The notes under the pieces: model-generated
Databases searched by the model: none
What the model was told of the DNA's origin: nothing
Seen by the model: only the letters and a program-made list of their open reading frames with translations
Part shown: positions 22,718-35,641 of the stretch, one piece after another
How positions within the stretch are numbered: the first letter of the stretch is position 1
How the letters are laid out: each line of letters opens with the position of its first letter
Position numbers and translations under genes: made by a program
Assembly: GCA_037043015.1 (NCBI GenBank)
Contig: CM073321.1
Location: 43,544,420 to 43,608,419 of the forward strand
Origin: Bryum argenteum
Lineage: Eukaryota; Streptophyta; Bryopsida; Bryales; Bryaceae
DNA length: 64,000 bases
Direction: 5' to 3'

Positions 22718-24899
22718 CGTAAATGATGACACAAAGATACGTTACTCCTATGATTTATATTATGATCCCATCATTTTTGTAAGGTTCTTTTAATCTAGTC
22801 GCATTACAAAAATCTTTATTTCCCACATTTAATTTTGTTTCTCCTCTATTATTCAAAGTTCCAATGTGTTACAATGTTTGCAAGAAACACCTAGCATATA
22901 GATGCTTCTTTCTCGAAAATTTATAAATAACACCATCATTTTTTCAGGGTCATAATTAGCAAGTGAAAGATTTTAAAATTTAATTTCTCACCTTCTTTAT
23001 ATTTCTATCAACTATCCAAAGTTCTGGTTCATAGAGATAATTTAAAGTAAATCGGATAAATAGTTCAGATTCTTCAAAAATTATTTTGATGATTCAATTG
23101 TTTTAGTAGGGTTCTTAGAAGCTACTTTAACTATAATTACCTTTTTAAATTGATGTTTTAATGTACATCTGCAAGCGCCCGTCATTTTGATAAGTTTAAT
23201 TAAACTCCTGTATTTCTTGAAAAGTAATTTTATTTCTTCCATGCTTTCTAAACACACCTTATATTTTTTAAAGGGTACCAATAACCTACAAAAATTTTAA
23301 AAATAATTTCAACCCTTTTTTATTCCTATTCAAAGGCACACATCCCCTCTTTCAATACTCCAAAGAGTCCTAGTTAAATCAATAATGATTACGTATTTCT
23401 TTTTGGCACTAGGATTATTTTCATGGCTTGTTTAGGTTATAAAGTACATAAGAATATTTTTTCATCATTTTAATTTTTTTAATTTTTTATAAGAAGTATT
23501 TAATATCTAACTTTTTCTAAAACCCCAAACGGGTTTTGGAGGTTTGAAAGGGGTTTGGGTATACTAGCGAGAGTGTGGAATTTACCTCTGGCACCCCTGG
23601 CAGCAGGCACCTCGCGCACCAAGGCAGCGGGCACCTAAGGCACGCCGCGCACCATGGGCAGCGGGCAGCCTAGCGCAGTAACATTCACCACGGCCACCTC
23701 GCGAGTTGACATGCATTCTGCTCCCACGTTCTTCTCCTTCCGCTCCCGCTCTACTTTCTTTTAATCGCAATTGTTAATTGCCCTGCTCTGAAGTCTTCGG
23801 CGCAATTGCTACATTTAAGCTCTTCTCGCCGCTCGATTTGTGTACTTCATGTTTGTTCACGCTTGATTGCTTGTTTTCAGCTCGTTTTGCTTCATTGCGA
23901 AGTAGGGTTTGTGGTGGTATGCTTGCTCATCACGTACGCCACTGTGCCATTGCATCGTGCATTTGAAGTTGAAATTTGCAAGTTCATGCTTCGCGGATAG
24001 AATTTTTCGCTATCTAGGTTTCGAGTGTGCATTTAGCTAGATCCGTATTGAGCTCGTATATCCAGTATCTTTACATCCTAGGAGCTACAATCTGAGCTAT
24101 TAACTCGATTCGAGCTAAATATTTCACTGTTTCAGAACATATCTTGGGCAATTAGCTCGATTCGAGCTAAGTTCCCACCCGTTTTAGTATCCTACGTAGG
24201 GAATTAGCTCGACTCGAGCTAAAAAGTCTATGTTGTCCTCTCTTCCGTACGTGAGCATTGTAGTCATTATGTATAAACACATCCTTTAGCTCATTATGAA
24301 CGTTATTCTCATGCCAATTTAGCTCAACTCGAGCTAAAATACCTGACTCTTTTTGGCGGTTGTCCATGGAAATGTAATTCTTGTACGAGACGGTTGATTC
24401 ACGGGACCAAATCATGCCTGACCAACGCCCTTTTGGCTCAATTCGAGCTAAACATTCAGAACATCTTATGCCACCACCATGTGAAATTCATAATACTCAT
24501 TGTAGTAGAAAACTATAAGTTAGTGAACAACACACATACTAACCATTTTAGTTCAAACTTGATTCTAGAATCCTCAACGTCTTTCGTAGGAAGCGGTCAA
24601 AGCATGGGCATTTTAGCTTGACTCGAGCTAAATATCCAACACATCTAACACGATAACCATTTTAACTATATCGTACACATTGTACTAAATAACCATGAAC
24701 TAGTGAACAACATACTAACTAAGGAATTTTGTTCAAACTTGGTTCCAGAATTACGTCATATTTAGCTCGTCTTGAGCTAAATTGTCCCAGCTAGATGAAC
24801 ATGTCTAGTTTCAGTAGAAACGTCATATTGCAATTTCTTCTGAATATGAAATCTGGCATTCGACCTTTGAGCAGAGTTTTGTTTGGATTATATGGTTAT
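22718..24899. other. Spacer between elements A and C, no recognised gene
   Basis: It is AT-rich to about 23500, then a more GC-rich stretch at 23580-23770 contains repeated GGCAGCGGGCA-type words on the plus strand. 23770-24000 has the composition of a 5' UTR or intron, but no domain is readable. The right half carries a cluster of palindromes, listed separately. Confidence 0.5.
24101..24782. repeat. Cluster of seven TTAGCTCGA/TCGAGCTAA palindromes
   Basis: Near-palindromic words of about 19 bp occur near 24103, 24152, 24204, 24319, 24435, 24615 and 24762. Examples are TTAGCTCGATTCGAGCTAA, TTAGCTCGACTCGAGCTAA and TTAGCTCAACTCGAGCTAA. The CGAGCTAA half is the better conserved. Intervening sequence is not obviously repeated, apart from a loose duplication around 24480-24560 and 24660-24740. 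The words could be binding sites or hairpins of a decayed element. Confidence 0.75.
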
Positions 24900-24950
24900 G
24901 GGGAATGCACAGGTGTGAGTGGAGAGCGGTGAGCGGTGAGCGGTGATTGG
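24900..24950. repeat. Left terminus of element C
   Basis: GGGGAATG, then GTGTGAGTG sixteen bases in, then heptads GAGAGCG, GTGAGCG, GTGAGCG. This parallels the B left end at 39248, including the downstream CCCTATTACCACT word (24983 region here, 39362 region in B). Confidence 0.75.
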
Positions 24951-25459
24951 CAGAAATTTTTTTTTTTTCATGAAAAATTAAGTCCCTATTACCACTCATT
25001 GCAAAAAAAAATTTCAAAGTTAATAGCCCTATCACCATGAAATGGGTGGTTTTGACTTTTTGAAATGGTCGTTTTTAGGCAAAAAAGTACCCAAAACCGT
25101 AGATATAGGTCCTTTATCCATTTATTTTCATGGTATTGAGGTTATACAATATTTCATAAATTATCCACATTTGCAAGTTTAAATAAAAGTTAATTAGATT
25201 ATGGGCAAGCATCATCATGTGTAACCAATACAATTAAAATCATATACAAAATATAAACAAAAATTTGGGATGGCCCTTTAGGTATTTAATAAGTTTAATT
25301 TATCGATTTTAAGATTTAGAGACTAATTAGGGCTGACATCATCAATTTCCTATTACACTTATCAGAATTATATGTAAATGCTTCGGTTTATATAATCTGA
25401 AATTCATCACTACAGGTCGTCTTTCCGTCTCTAATTGAAAGGTGTGTACAAAGACATTC

Positions 25460-25550
25460 ACGTGGCATTGTAGTGGTCCGAGTTCGATTCTCCTCGGCCT
25501 CGTTTGAGCGTTGCACTGCGTCTTAATGCAGCTATCCTGAGCTATACAAA
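25460..25550 (+). repeat. tRNA/SINE-like module in the left arm of C
   Basis: GAGTTCGATTCTC at 25480-25492 fits a Pol III B box (GGTTCGANTCC). It is followed by CCTCGTTTGAGCGTTGC and GCAGCTATCCTGAGCTA. The same word order occurs at 39911-39970 in B at a similar distance from the terminus. There is no foldable complete tRNA. Confidence 0.55.
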
Positions 25551-25947
25551 TACTGGACTAGAGCCCCTACCAACATTGGCAAGATTCAATTACTCCAATG
25601 GAAAATAAAAATACCTTCTGAAACTTTTAGTCTACATTGTGTGTAAAACTTAAACATTTACCTACACCGATGCATTGAAATTGGAGTTAAAGAAGTTACA
25701 TCAAAACTAGGGTTGACATCACCATTAAAGGCAAGCATGGCTTTCGATTACATTGTATTGAGTTACTTAAAGTAATACTTGAAGCACTTAATGTAAGTTA
25801 AGCTATAAGTAATAATCACAAGAATTAAAAATATAAAACCATATATATTGAAAAACACGTATAGATAGTATATAAGTAATAGATCAAGGTAAACTACAAA
25901 TGTATGGCGCTAGCATATCCAGTACCTATCGGAAAACAAATCGCACA

Positions 25948-28900
25948 TTAGGCTGAAGGTGTAGAACCATTAAAGTGCTCATCACACTCATCAGCCTTAA
26001 AGTCTATAAACTTAAGCACACTATTGCTATAACGTAAACGTGGAGTGTCAGACAAAATAGGAGATGGAGCTTGAACAAACTCTTGAGCAAGACGCTTAGC
26101 GTAAGATGGTAGGGTGAATGTTAATGGAGGGCTATTGTAGAGATGAGCGTTGCGAGTCAATCGCTCTTTCAAACCTGCGATCCTAAAAGTACAAACAAAG
26201 TCAGTACTACCGATTTGTAAGTGCGTAAGTTAAAATCGAGCAAGAGAATACAACATGGTATTACGCACCAATGAACTTTTGTGGCTTCTTCACGACCGGT
26301 TCGTCAGAGTCATAGTCTGCAGGAGGGGCTGATTCTCCACTTTCCTCATCACCGGGAGGATCATTCTTGTAACCTGCGAGTACACCATCAAAGATCTCTT
26401 CGTCAGGTTCCATAGCGATGAGGTGTCGGTTGGAGCGCGCGCAAGCAATCACAGATGCACCTAAAAAATCAGAAGCCTACGTTAAAAATGCAAAATGTAG
26501 AAACAAATTCTAATGTAGAGTCTACGGAAACATTACCTGTACTTGCGCTCCAGTCAAAGACTATACCCCCCTCGTCCGTGAGACAATCGACAAAACATTG
26601 AATGAAGGAGGGGTCCTTCTCTCGTGAGCCTCGCCACGGCGTACCGTCTGGACGATAACGCAATGTTTCTTTCTGTGCAAAGTTACAGAGGTGGTCTTCC
26701 TCATCAGGTACGATTGCCACACCCGCGTATGCGTGTGCCACTTCCCGAGTTTGGAACTTCGAAACATACTCTTTGCGAACATATACTTTGATATGGAAGC
26801 AGTCAGTTTGCAAAACACAAGTATAGATACATTAATATAGATGTATAGAAGGCAATAACCATGAATTGTGAAATTGGAAACTAGAATCTGATTCGTACCT
26901 CTTTTGGTTTAGGTACAGTAGAGGCCAAAGGGATGGGATTATATCCCCACCAGTCTCAAACAAGACGAAAACTATATGTATGGGACTCGGAATCGAGAGT
27001 ACGCTCGATTCTACAACATTTTGGATGCATTAGAAGAATGGCTCCAACGTCTGTCAAATGATACGCGGCAAACACAAAAAGACTCTCAAAGTAGGTTTTG
27101 TCACGCCGGTTCCAGGATGGAATTTCTGTTGGAGACACACCCGGTACAGGTAAGTTCTCGGGAGCATCTGCAAAAATGAGATCAATCCCTGGATGCTTGG
27201 GTTCATACTCTATCGCCGAACACGGGTACTTACGATCTTTTTGAATCTGAGATACAAGTCAAAAATTAGAAAGTGGCTAATTGATTTAGAAGTACAAAAC
27301 GTAATAAGGGAGATCATGAATGACAAAAGTATGAAATAATACCTTCTTAATGTGGTCGACGATATCTAGGATTTGCGAATCCCATTTTGCAGTCTTCGAT
27401 GACTGGTGAACCAAATCTCCAATGTTCCCCTTCTCCAGATACATTGGCAGAGTGACTGATATTTTCGACGACGAGCTGCTACCAATGTGATTGGGTTTCG
27501 GAAGAGGGCGTTTGGCGAATATTGGCTGGCTGAGGCGACGTGGGGATTGCTGCGAGTTGTGGTCAACGGTGAATGATTGAGGTGGGGACCCAGCATTCGT
27601 AAGTCCACCTGTAGAAAGTTGAGTCAATCTTGTACCAAGTCGAATTGTATTGTTTGCGGCTCCCGCTGAAGCCTGAGTCAGATCAGCATCTTTAGGCCTT
27701 GCAATGTCTTCTGAGAGGGGAGCATTTTCTTCGGATTCTTGCTCAAGATCTACAACAGGCTCTGCAACAGCGTTGCGTTGCTTCATGTTTGCACGGGACT
27801 TGGGCACTGCAACTGGTGAAGAAGGAGAAGAGATTGGATTAGGTGCGACTGGTAAAATGGAGAGGTCGTCATCGTCATCGTCGTCAATGTCCATCGGTGC
27901 AGAGTCAGCTGGGTTTGAAGCGAGGTTTCGAAGAAAATGCTTCTCCTCCTTGTGCACGTAGTTGTCGTCGCACTCCAGAAACCATCCATCGGTCGTCAAT
28001 TGGGAGTTAGTAAACCGCTCTTGTTGGGCTGTGGAGAAAAAGCTGCGGAGATCATTCGTGACTGAAATGTCCTCAAACTCCATTGGAATGGAGAACGAAG
28101 CTAATGCTCCCTTTGCAACGAGCTCTTGTTTTAAGTACCTACAAAAATGTGAACGAATCAGATAGTGAAGATTGAACAAGTTATATCAATTTTATTAATA
28201 TTGAAGAGTAAATTAGAAACATACCGCAATAAAAGCCGCTTCATTGTAACTTTGCCCCCGGTAATCTTTTGAAGATCTGAGCCTTTGATGAACTTTGGGC
28301 TTGCATTAGGACCAAGGTAGTTGTTGAATGCCTTGTCCCATAAGAGCAACCTCCACTTCTCCACATACTCAGATGGCTTTAGGACAACACTAGACCACTC
28401 AATGGTGAGGTTTTCGTTGTCAATCAGGTTTTGCAATTCACTTTGAAGTGAGTGCTCGAGTTGTGAGAAAAAAAACATGTTAATGATGAAAATACCATGT
28501 GAACTCTAACTTTAACAACACGAAACGATAATTTAAGATACCTGTGCCTAAAAAGAAGCGCGATGTAGGAATGCAATTAAAGTTCTATCTTTCATTAGAC
28601 GTTCATCTGGGAAGCAAAATGATCGTCGAACTTCGTCTGATGAGTTCCACCATTGGAGCCACTTGCCCTTGAAATCGAAGTGAACATTGGTAGTGGCTAC
28701 CATTTGTAAGCGATCGATTGTCATATCGGGTTTCATGTTCTTGCTGTAATGAGAATAAATCTGCACATGAAATTCATAAGTAAGAATCAAGTTATGAAAC
28801 ATGATCACAAATAGATTCATATCAAACATGGAAGGGGTGCTTTTTGTACCTCATTCGCAAATACTTTCCCAAGTTTATTGTTGGCTACTGCGACCATCTT

Positions 28901-31900
28901 GTCGAATTTTTGCCGCAAATGGCTTTAATTTCTGGTTTGATCGCATTATCCATATCACTCCATACTCCACGTCCTGTTTGTTTCTCCTTTGGGACGGTGG
29001 CGTAGTAATTTGTTTCAGCGTCATCTGATACCTTTGCCAATCTCCTCTGTACAAAATATAAAAAGAATTTATACGGTAGAAAAAACCAAATATAAAGAAT
29101 CACAATACAAACACATTCTACCCAACTTACCGCATATAAGAACTTTACAAAAACGTCAGGTGTTACAGGATACCAAGTTTCTTTTTTTGCTTTGGCGTTC
29201 TTGCATATTCTGTAATCCTCGGGAGATATCAGATCCTTGAAGTCCTCAGGCTTTAATTTACCGAACTTCCTCATGCGCTGCAGTTTTGAACACAACTCGT
29301 CTTCGACATGGTCATGTTTGGTAGACCTGCCAAGCGAAATCAAATATGAGCAACATTGAAGTTAAAGAAAATATGAATAAATAAATTTGGAAAATTATGA
29401 AAATTACGCACCAATTTATGTCGTTCATAGCGTCAAGAAGGAGGTTGCTCTCTCCTCGAGCATCAAGAACGATACAGTCCACAGATATGTACCATGAGGG
29501 TTCCATCTTATGGTACGACTCTATATGTCGCATCGACGCCGTAAGACGGTGGTTACCTTCGTACACGTAGAAGTACTTGTCACTCAGGTGTTGAAGATCT
29601 GGATCAGACTGCAGCGTCTTCTCAAACTCTTCATTAGCAGATTTCCATAGAGGATTTGTCGACACTGCATCTTCAGCATCAACCATTTTCTCTCTCCCTT
29701 TCCTATCGAAGGGAAAAACGTACATGATCCGGTTGCCCTCGCGATAGCCTTAGTTGAACTCATTCTCCAATTTTCTGACGTCTTGTTCGGAGATAGGTCG
29801 AACCTTCGGATAACAAACAAGGCGACACAATGGAATCATCATGCGAGATTTCTTAACAGGTTTGAAACGCAACCTGTTGATGATCGCGATTGAATCACTC
29901 TTGTGAATTATTCGCATCTCGTTTGCACTCCAGTCTGAGTCTTTGTTTTGGAGGTGAGGGGGTATGTGAACAATTCTGACGTTGACACCTCCCGGCAATG
30001 GAGTGTCATCATCTTCAGAATGGGAGACGTCTCCATCGTGATCGAGCGTGGGTTGAGGTGGACAGTCAGTTTCCATTGGACTTTCCTCCAAAACTCCTTT
30101 GCCCAAGTCTTGAGCACTTCTGCCACTGTTATGTAAGAGTTCATTTTCATCCAGAGATCGAGTTGGTCAAGAATGAAGCGGAGGTGGTGTGGCTTCCTCA
30201 TCTTGGTCAGATTGGACTTGAGCTATGTTCATCTAACAATCCAAAAACCAAAATACAACAGAGCACATAAAGAATAAGATGACATCAAAATAACAATTAG
30301 ATAAAGAAAATACTTTAAAACCTTTTTATAATTAAGTATATGATAAACATAATTATCATATAATCGATAGATACAATTAAGGAGATTGCAACTTTGCGGC
30401 AAGTCGCGGAGAACGTCTGGTTGCAAGTCTGGCTAATTCTATCTCTTGGATACGACGAGCTTTGGCCTCATTCTTCTTAAGTCGCATGTTAACGGCGTGT
30501 GCAACCCGGTCAATGAAAACACGTGAAGTGTGACGGACAGGTGAGGCAAGGGGCGGAGTTTCAGGAACCGAAAACAATGGTATTACTAAACGCCGGGACT
30601 TCACTACAGCCAAGACATGATCTCTCAGAGTAGACAAGTCACTATCAGCAACGAATTCCTCTCCACCAACAACTTCATGTCGCATTAACGCATCCTGCTA
30701 TACAACTCAAAACCATCAACAAACAAATAAATGTAAATTACAGAACGACAAACAAGTTAAAAAAAACATTTCAAATACAACCATTGACCATTGTATAAAA
30801 AATTAATCACATCAAGTCAAAGTTGATGGCCTAATGCAAGTTCAAGAAGCACAAGCACTCCGAGTTTGAGCCCCTTGACGTCGTCGGAGGCTCAATTCTC
30901 AAGAACAACGGCAAGGCATTTGATACCCCTACCACGCAGTTGCAAGCAAACGAAGACCTCGAGGTGGCCACAGTGAGTGTGCACCCGGCCCACGATGCTC
31001 ACGAGGACCACAGCCAAGAAGGGAGGATTCAATAATTCACCAAAATGATGATCAATCTCAAATTCAAAATGCAAAAAAAAAAAACGGATTTTTATAAGCC
31101 CCCCAGCATTTCGTCGACAAAAGCCTGCCAAGCAGCTGGTACTTTCAAGCAACAACATGCCGCCCACATCATAAGAGCCCAGATCATAAGTCCCTGCGGG
31201 CAAGTTTCGAGCACCTGGATGGTGCATGCAGCTTACAATTCACGAGCTGAGGGAGGGCATTGAGCCCCCTGCCACGCCATTGCAAGCACATGGCAATCTC
31301 GAGGTGGCCACAGCGAGTGAGCACCCGGCCCACGATGCTCACGAGGACCACAACCAAGTAGGGAGGATTCAAAAATTCAGCCAAATGATGATCAATCTCA
31401 AATTCAAAATGCAAAAAAGAAAAAGATTGTTTGAGGCCCCCCGAGCTTTTCGTCTACGAAAGCCTCCTAAGCAGCTGGTACTATCAAGCAACGAGATGCC
31501 CCCGACATCATAACAGCCTAGATCATCACTCCTTTTGGGCAAGTTTCGAGCGCCAAGCAGCTGGTAATTTGAAGCAACAACATGTTCCCGATATTATAAA
31601 AGCCCAGATCATAAGTCCCTTCGGGCAAGTTTCGAGCACCTGGATGGTGCATGCAGCTTACAATTCACGAGCTGAGGGAGGGCATTGAGCCCCCTGCCAC
31701 GCCATTGCAAGCACATGGCAATCTCGAGGTGGCCACAGCGAGTGAGCACACGGCCCACGATGCTCACGAGGACCACAACCAAGTAGGGAGGATTCAAAAA
31801 TTCAGCCAAATGATGATCAATCTCAAATTCTAAATGCAGAAAAAAATAAGGATTGTTCGAGGCCCCCTCAGCATTTCGTCGTCGAAAGCCTGCCAAGCAG

Positions 31901-34303
31901 TTGGTACTTTCAAGCAACAAGATGCCCCCGACATCATAAGAGCCCAGATCATCAGTCCTTTTGGGCAAGTTTGGAGCGCCAAGCAGCTGGTAATTTGAAG
32001 CAACAACATGTTCCCGATATTATAAAAGCCCAGATCATAAGTCCCTTCGGGCAAGTTTCGAGCACCTGGATGGTGCATGCAGCTTACAATTCACGAGCTG
32101 AGGGAGGGCATTGAGCCCCCTGCCACGCCATTGCAAGCACATGGCAATCTCGAGGTGGCCACAGCCAGTGAGCACCCGGCCCACGATGCTCACGAGGACC
32201 ACAACCAAGTAGGGAGTATTCAAAAATTCAGCCAAATGATGATCAATCTCAAATTCAAAATGCAAAAAAGAAAAAGATTGTTCGAGGCCCCCCGAGCTTT
32301 TCGTCGACAAAAGCCTCCTAAGCAGCTGGTACTTTCAAGCAACAAGATGCCCCCGACATCATAAGAGCCTAGATCATCAGTCCTTTTGGGCAAGTTTGGA
32401 GCGCCAAGCAGCTGGTAATTTGAAGCAACAACATGTTCCCGATATTATAAAAGCCCAGATCATAAGTCCCTTCGGGCAAGTTTCGAGCACCTGGATGGTG
32501 CATGCAGCTTACAATTCACGAGCTGAGGGAGGGCATTGAGCCCCCTGCCACGCCATTGCAAGCAAATGGCAATCTCGAGGTGGCCACAGCGAGTGAGCAC
32601 CCGGCCCACGATGCTCACGAGGACCACAACCAAGTAGGGAGGATTCAAAAATTCAGCCAAGTGATGATCAATCTCAAATTCAAAATGCAAAAAAGAAAAA
32701 GATTGTTCGAGGCCCCCCCCCAGCATTTCGTTGTCGAAAGCCTCCTAAGCAGCTGGTACTTTCAAGCAAGAAGATGCCCCCGACATCATAAGAGCCTAGA
32801 TCATCAGTCCCTTCGGGCAAGTTTCGAGCGCCAAGGAGCTGGTAATTTCTTGCAACAAGACGCCCCCGACATCACAAGAGCCGAGATCATCAGTCCTTTC
32901 GAGCAAGTTTCGAGCACCTGGATGGTGCATGCAGCTTACAATTCACGAGCTGAGGGAGGGCATTGAGCCCCTTGCCACGCCATTGCAAGCAAATGGCAAT
33001 CTCGAGGTGGCCACAGCGAGTGAGCACCCGGCCCACGATGCTCACGAGGACCACAACCAAGTAGGGAGGATTCAAAAATTCAGCCAAATGATGATCAATC
33101 TCAAATTCTAAATGCAGAAAAAAATAAGGATTGTTCGAGGCCCCCTCAGCATTTCGTCGTCGAAAGCCTGCCAAGCAGTTGGTACTTTCAAGCAAGAAGA
33201 TGCCCCCGACATCATAAGAGCCCAGATCATCAGTCCTTTTGGGCAAGTTTCGAGCGCCAAGCAGCTGGTAATTTGAAGCAACAACATGTTCCCGATATTA
33301 TAAAAGCCCAGATCATAAGTCCCTTCGGGCAAGTTTCGAGCACCTGGATGGTGCATGCAGCTTACAATTCACGAGCTGAGGGAGGGCATTGAGCCCCCTG
33401 CCACGCCATTGCAAGCAAATGGCAATCTCGAGGTGGCCACAGCGAGTGAGCACACGGCCCACGATGCTCACGAGGACCACAACCAAGTAGGGAGGATTCA
33501 AAAATTCAGCCAAATGATGATCAATCTCAAATTCAAAATGCAAAAATGAAAAAGATTGTTCGAGGCCCCCGAGCTTTTCGTCGACAAAAGCCTCCTAAGC
33601 AGCTGGTACTTTCAAGCAACAAGATGCCCCCGACATCATAAGAGCCTAGATCATCAGTCCTTTTGGGCAAGTTTGGAGCGCCAAGCAGCTGGTAATTTGA
33701 AGCAACAACATGGTCCCGATATTATAAGAGCCCAGATCATAAGTCCCTTCGGGCAAGTTTCGAGCACCTGGATGGTGCATGCAGCTTACAATTCAAGAGC
33801 TGAGGGAGGGCATTGACCCCCGTGCCACGCCGTTGCAAGCAAATGGCAATCTCAAGGTGGCCACTGCGAGTGTGCACCCCGCCCACGATGCTGACAAGGA
33901 CTACAGCCAAGCAGGAAGGATTCAAAAACTCATGTGCAAAAACCTAGGCCGGAATCCATGTGCCCTGTTTTGAAATCCTACAAGATCTCTCCTACAGCGT
34001 TCTAGATAGAAGGGAAGAACATTTGCTGATTGAGTACAAGGAGAGGATTGAGTAGATGATGAAGCAGGTGATTCTTACCTTGAAGCCCCTCGAAAACCAC
34101 GGCTTCTTTTCAGCACGAGTCTTCATTTTCTTTCCTGGAGCGTATCGAAGAGCATATTCCCTGTAAAATTCAGAAAAGAGGCTTGATTCTGAATTGGAAC
34201 TCACATTCTCCAACTCCTTCTCGACATCGTCATCTTCTCCCTGCATTGTCATCTCCTCTTCTTGCCGCGTTGTCATCTCCTCTTGTGCGCCCAAGTTCGC
34301 CAT
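25948..34303 (-). pseudogene. ParB-like plus DNA methylase-like protein, copy in element C, decayed
   Basis: A multi-exon minus-strand gene. A likely first exon (34079-34303, MANLGAQEEMTTRQEEE, donor GTAAGA) is separated by a tandem-repeat intron from exons at 30377-30685 and 29400-30230. The latter carry the ParB-like region (KVRPISEQDVRKLENEF and YEGNHRLTASMRHIE). Middle exons of unknown function follow at 29110-29330, 28860-29050, 28560-28770, 28225-28450 and 27340-28140. The C-terminal exons show DLIFADAPENLP (27160-27180), GGIVFDWSASTG (26545-26575) and ACARSNRHLIAMEPDEEIF (26390-26460). The last exon (25948-26172) ends EHFNGSTPSA. Breaks: an in-frame TAA after NEFN near 29749, an in-frame TGA near 26956 (V*DWW where B has VHEWW), and a frameshift near 28920. 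Exon limits are estimates from splice-like sites and comparison with B. Likely role: a DNA-binding or modification-related accessory protein of the transposon. Confidence 0.65.
30826..33960. repeat. Tandem array, 425-bp unit, about seven copies (element C)
   Basis: The word ATGCAGCTTACAATTCACGA starts at 31226, 31651, 32077, 32502, 32929 and 33355. A variant starts at 33779, so the period is 424-427 bp. A diverged partial copy precedes it from about 30826. Short frames on both strands recur in each unit, and I treat them as by-products of the repeat. The array lies between the presumed first exon (34079-34303) and the exon at 30377-30685 of the ParB-methylase-like gene, hence probably in an intron. 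Copies are very similar to one another, suggesting recent amplification or homogenisation. Confidence 0.92.
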
Positions 34304-34740
34304 TGTAGCTCCTTCCTTCAAACCTAACTGAACATTGACAAGAAAGGAGTTGTTGATAGGAACAGGTAGGCCATATAAGATCATCGTGAGCATCTTCACT
34401 TATTGAATCCTTTCTATTCTGAGAGCTACAATCCAAATTGTGACTCTTTCTGTCAGTCATCTCTCTTGACAGCTTCTTCAAGTTGTCTCCTGCCAGGCTA
34501 ATCTGAGGCGGAGCTAGCCTCATTGGCTGCTTCTCATTAAATTGCTAGGGTTTTGCGCCGGCGCACAAAAAAGGACCTTCTGCTTCCGAAATTTCCAAGG
34601 ATCACTTGCGGAAGGCATCACCTAGCTATTCTCAGTTTCGCGCCGCAAGGGAGGTGAACAGACGGGGAGGGAGCGACCGGAAAGGGAGCGCAGAAGGAGG
34701 GAGCTGGCGGACAGGCGGACTCATGACGGTGGGCAATTGG

Positions 34741-35280
34741 GACAGGGTAGGGTATCAACGTCGGCAGGGCAGGGTAGGTATCAAAGTCGGCAGGGCAGGG
34801 TAGGTACCAACGTGGGCAGGGTAGGGTAGGTATCAACGTGGGCAGGGTAGGGTAGGGTATCAACGTGGGCATGGCAGGGTAGGGTATCAACGTCCGCAGG
34901 ACAAGGTAGGTTTCAACGTGGGCAGGGCAGGGTAGGTATCAACGTGGGCAGGGCAGGGTAGGTATCAACGTCGACAGAGCAGGGTAGAGTATCAATGTCG
35001 GCAGGGCAGGGTAGGTGCCAATGTGGGCAGGGCAGGGTAGGGTATCAACGTGGGTAGGGTAGGGTAGGTATCAACGTGGGCAGGGTAGGGTAGGGTATCA
35101 ACGTGGGCATGGTAGGGTAGGTATCAACGTGTGCAGGGTAGGGTAGGGTATCAACGTGGGCATGGTAGGGTAGGGTATCAACGTCCGCAGAACAGGGTAG
35201 GTATCAAGGTGGGCAGGACAGGGTAGGTATCAACGTGGGCAGGGCAGGGTAGGGTATCAACGTGGGCGTGGCAAGGCATC
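34741..35280. repeat. GC-rich minisatellite (GGTATCAACGTGGGCAGGG-type)
   Basis: About eighteen copies of a 27-33 bp unit made of GGTATCAACGTGGGCAGG plus GCAGGGTA or GTAGGGTA. Units vary by GGGTA insertions and CGTCGGC/CGTGGGC changes. It lies upstream of the first exon of the ParB-methylase-like gene in element C. The stretch 34304-34740 has short frames but nothing recognised. Confidence 0.88.
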
Positions 35281-35641
35281 AGCCGGGGGGAGTGCAGGGT
35301 ATGCGCGGCGGTGGTACCTCGATACCCCGATACCAAGGAAGTGTCTATGTATACCCGTACCTACTAGGGGTTATATCCTTCAATCTTTTATAGTATCATA
35401 CTAGGGCTCTTTTATTCACAAGACTTTACACTTGTACCGCATTCAAAACTGACATTATTTATCAAAACCAATCAAACATATATTCAATAGTACGTCACAT
35501 TTTTCTTACTGAAGCAATACTCAATCAAAGTCTACATTGGCGTATTGTGCAAACATATTCACATATCTAATCTATGGACGTGAATGCTAAAATGTGCCCA
35601 GATTCCTTTATGACACTTAAAAAAAACGTCATATCATTTAC

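Noticed and set aside
30826..33960. Possible CRISPR-like array because of regular repeats
   Set aside because: Units are 425 bp with no unique spacers, in a eukaryotic intron-bearing context.
31184..33973. Many open frames of 60-154 codons on both strands that repeat every 425 bp
   Set aside because: They follow the tandem array exactly, exist on both strands of the same unit and are opened or closed by single-base changes between units. I treat them as repeat by-products.
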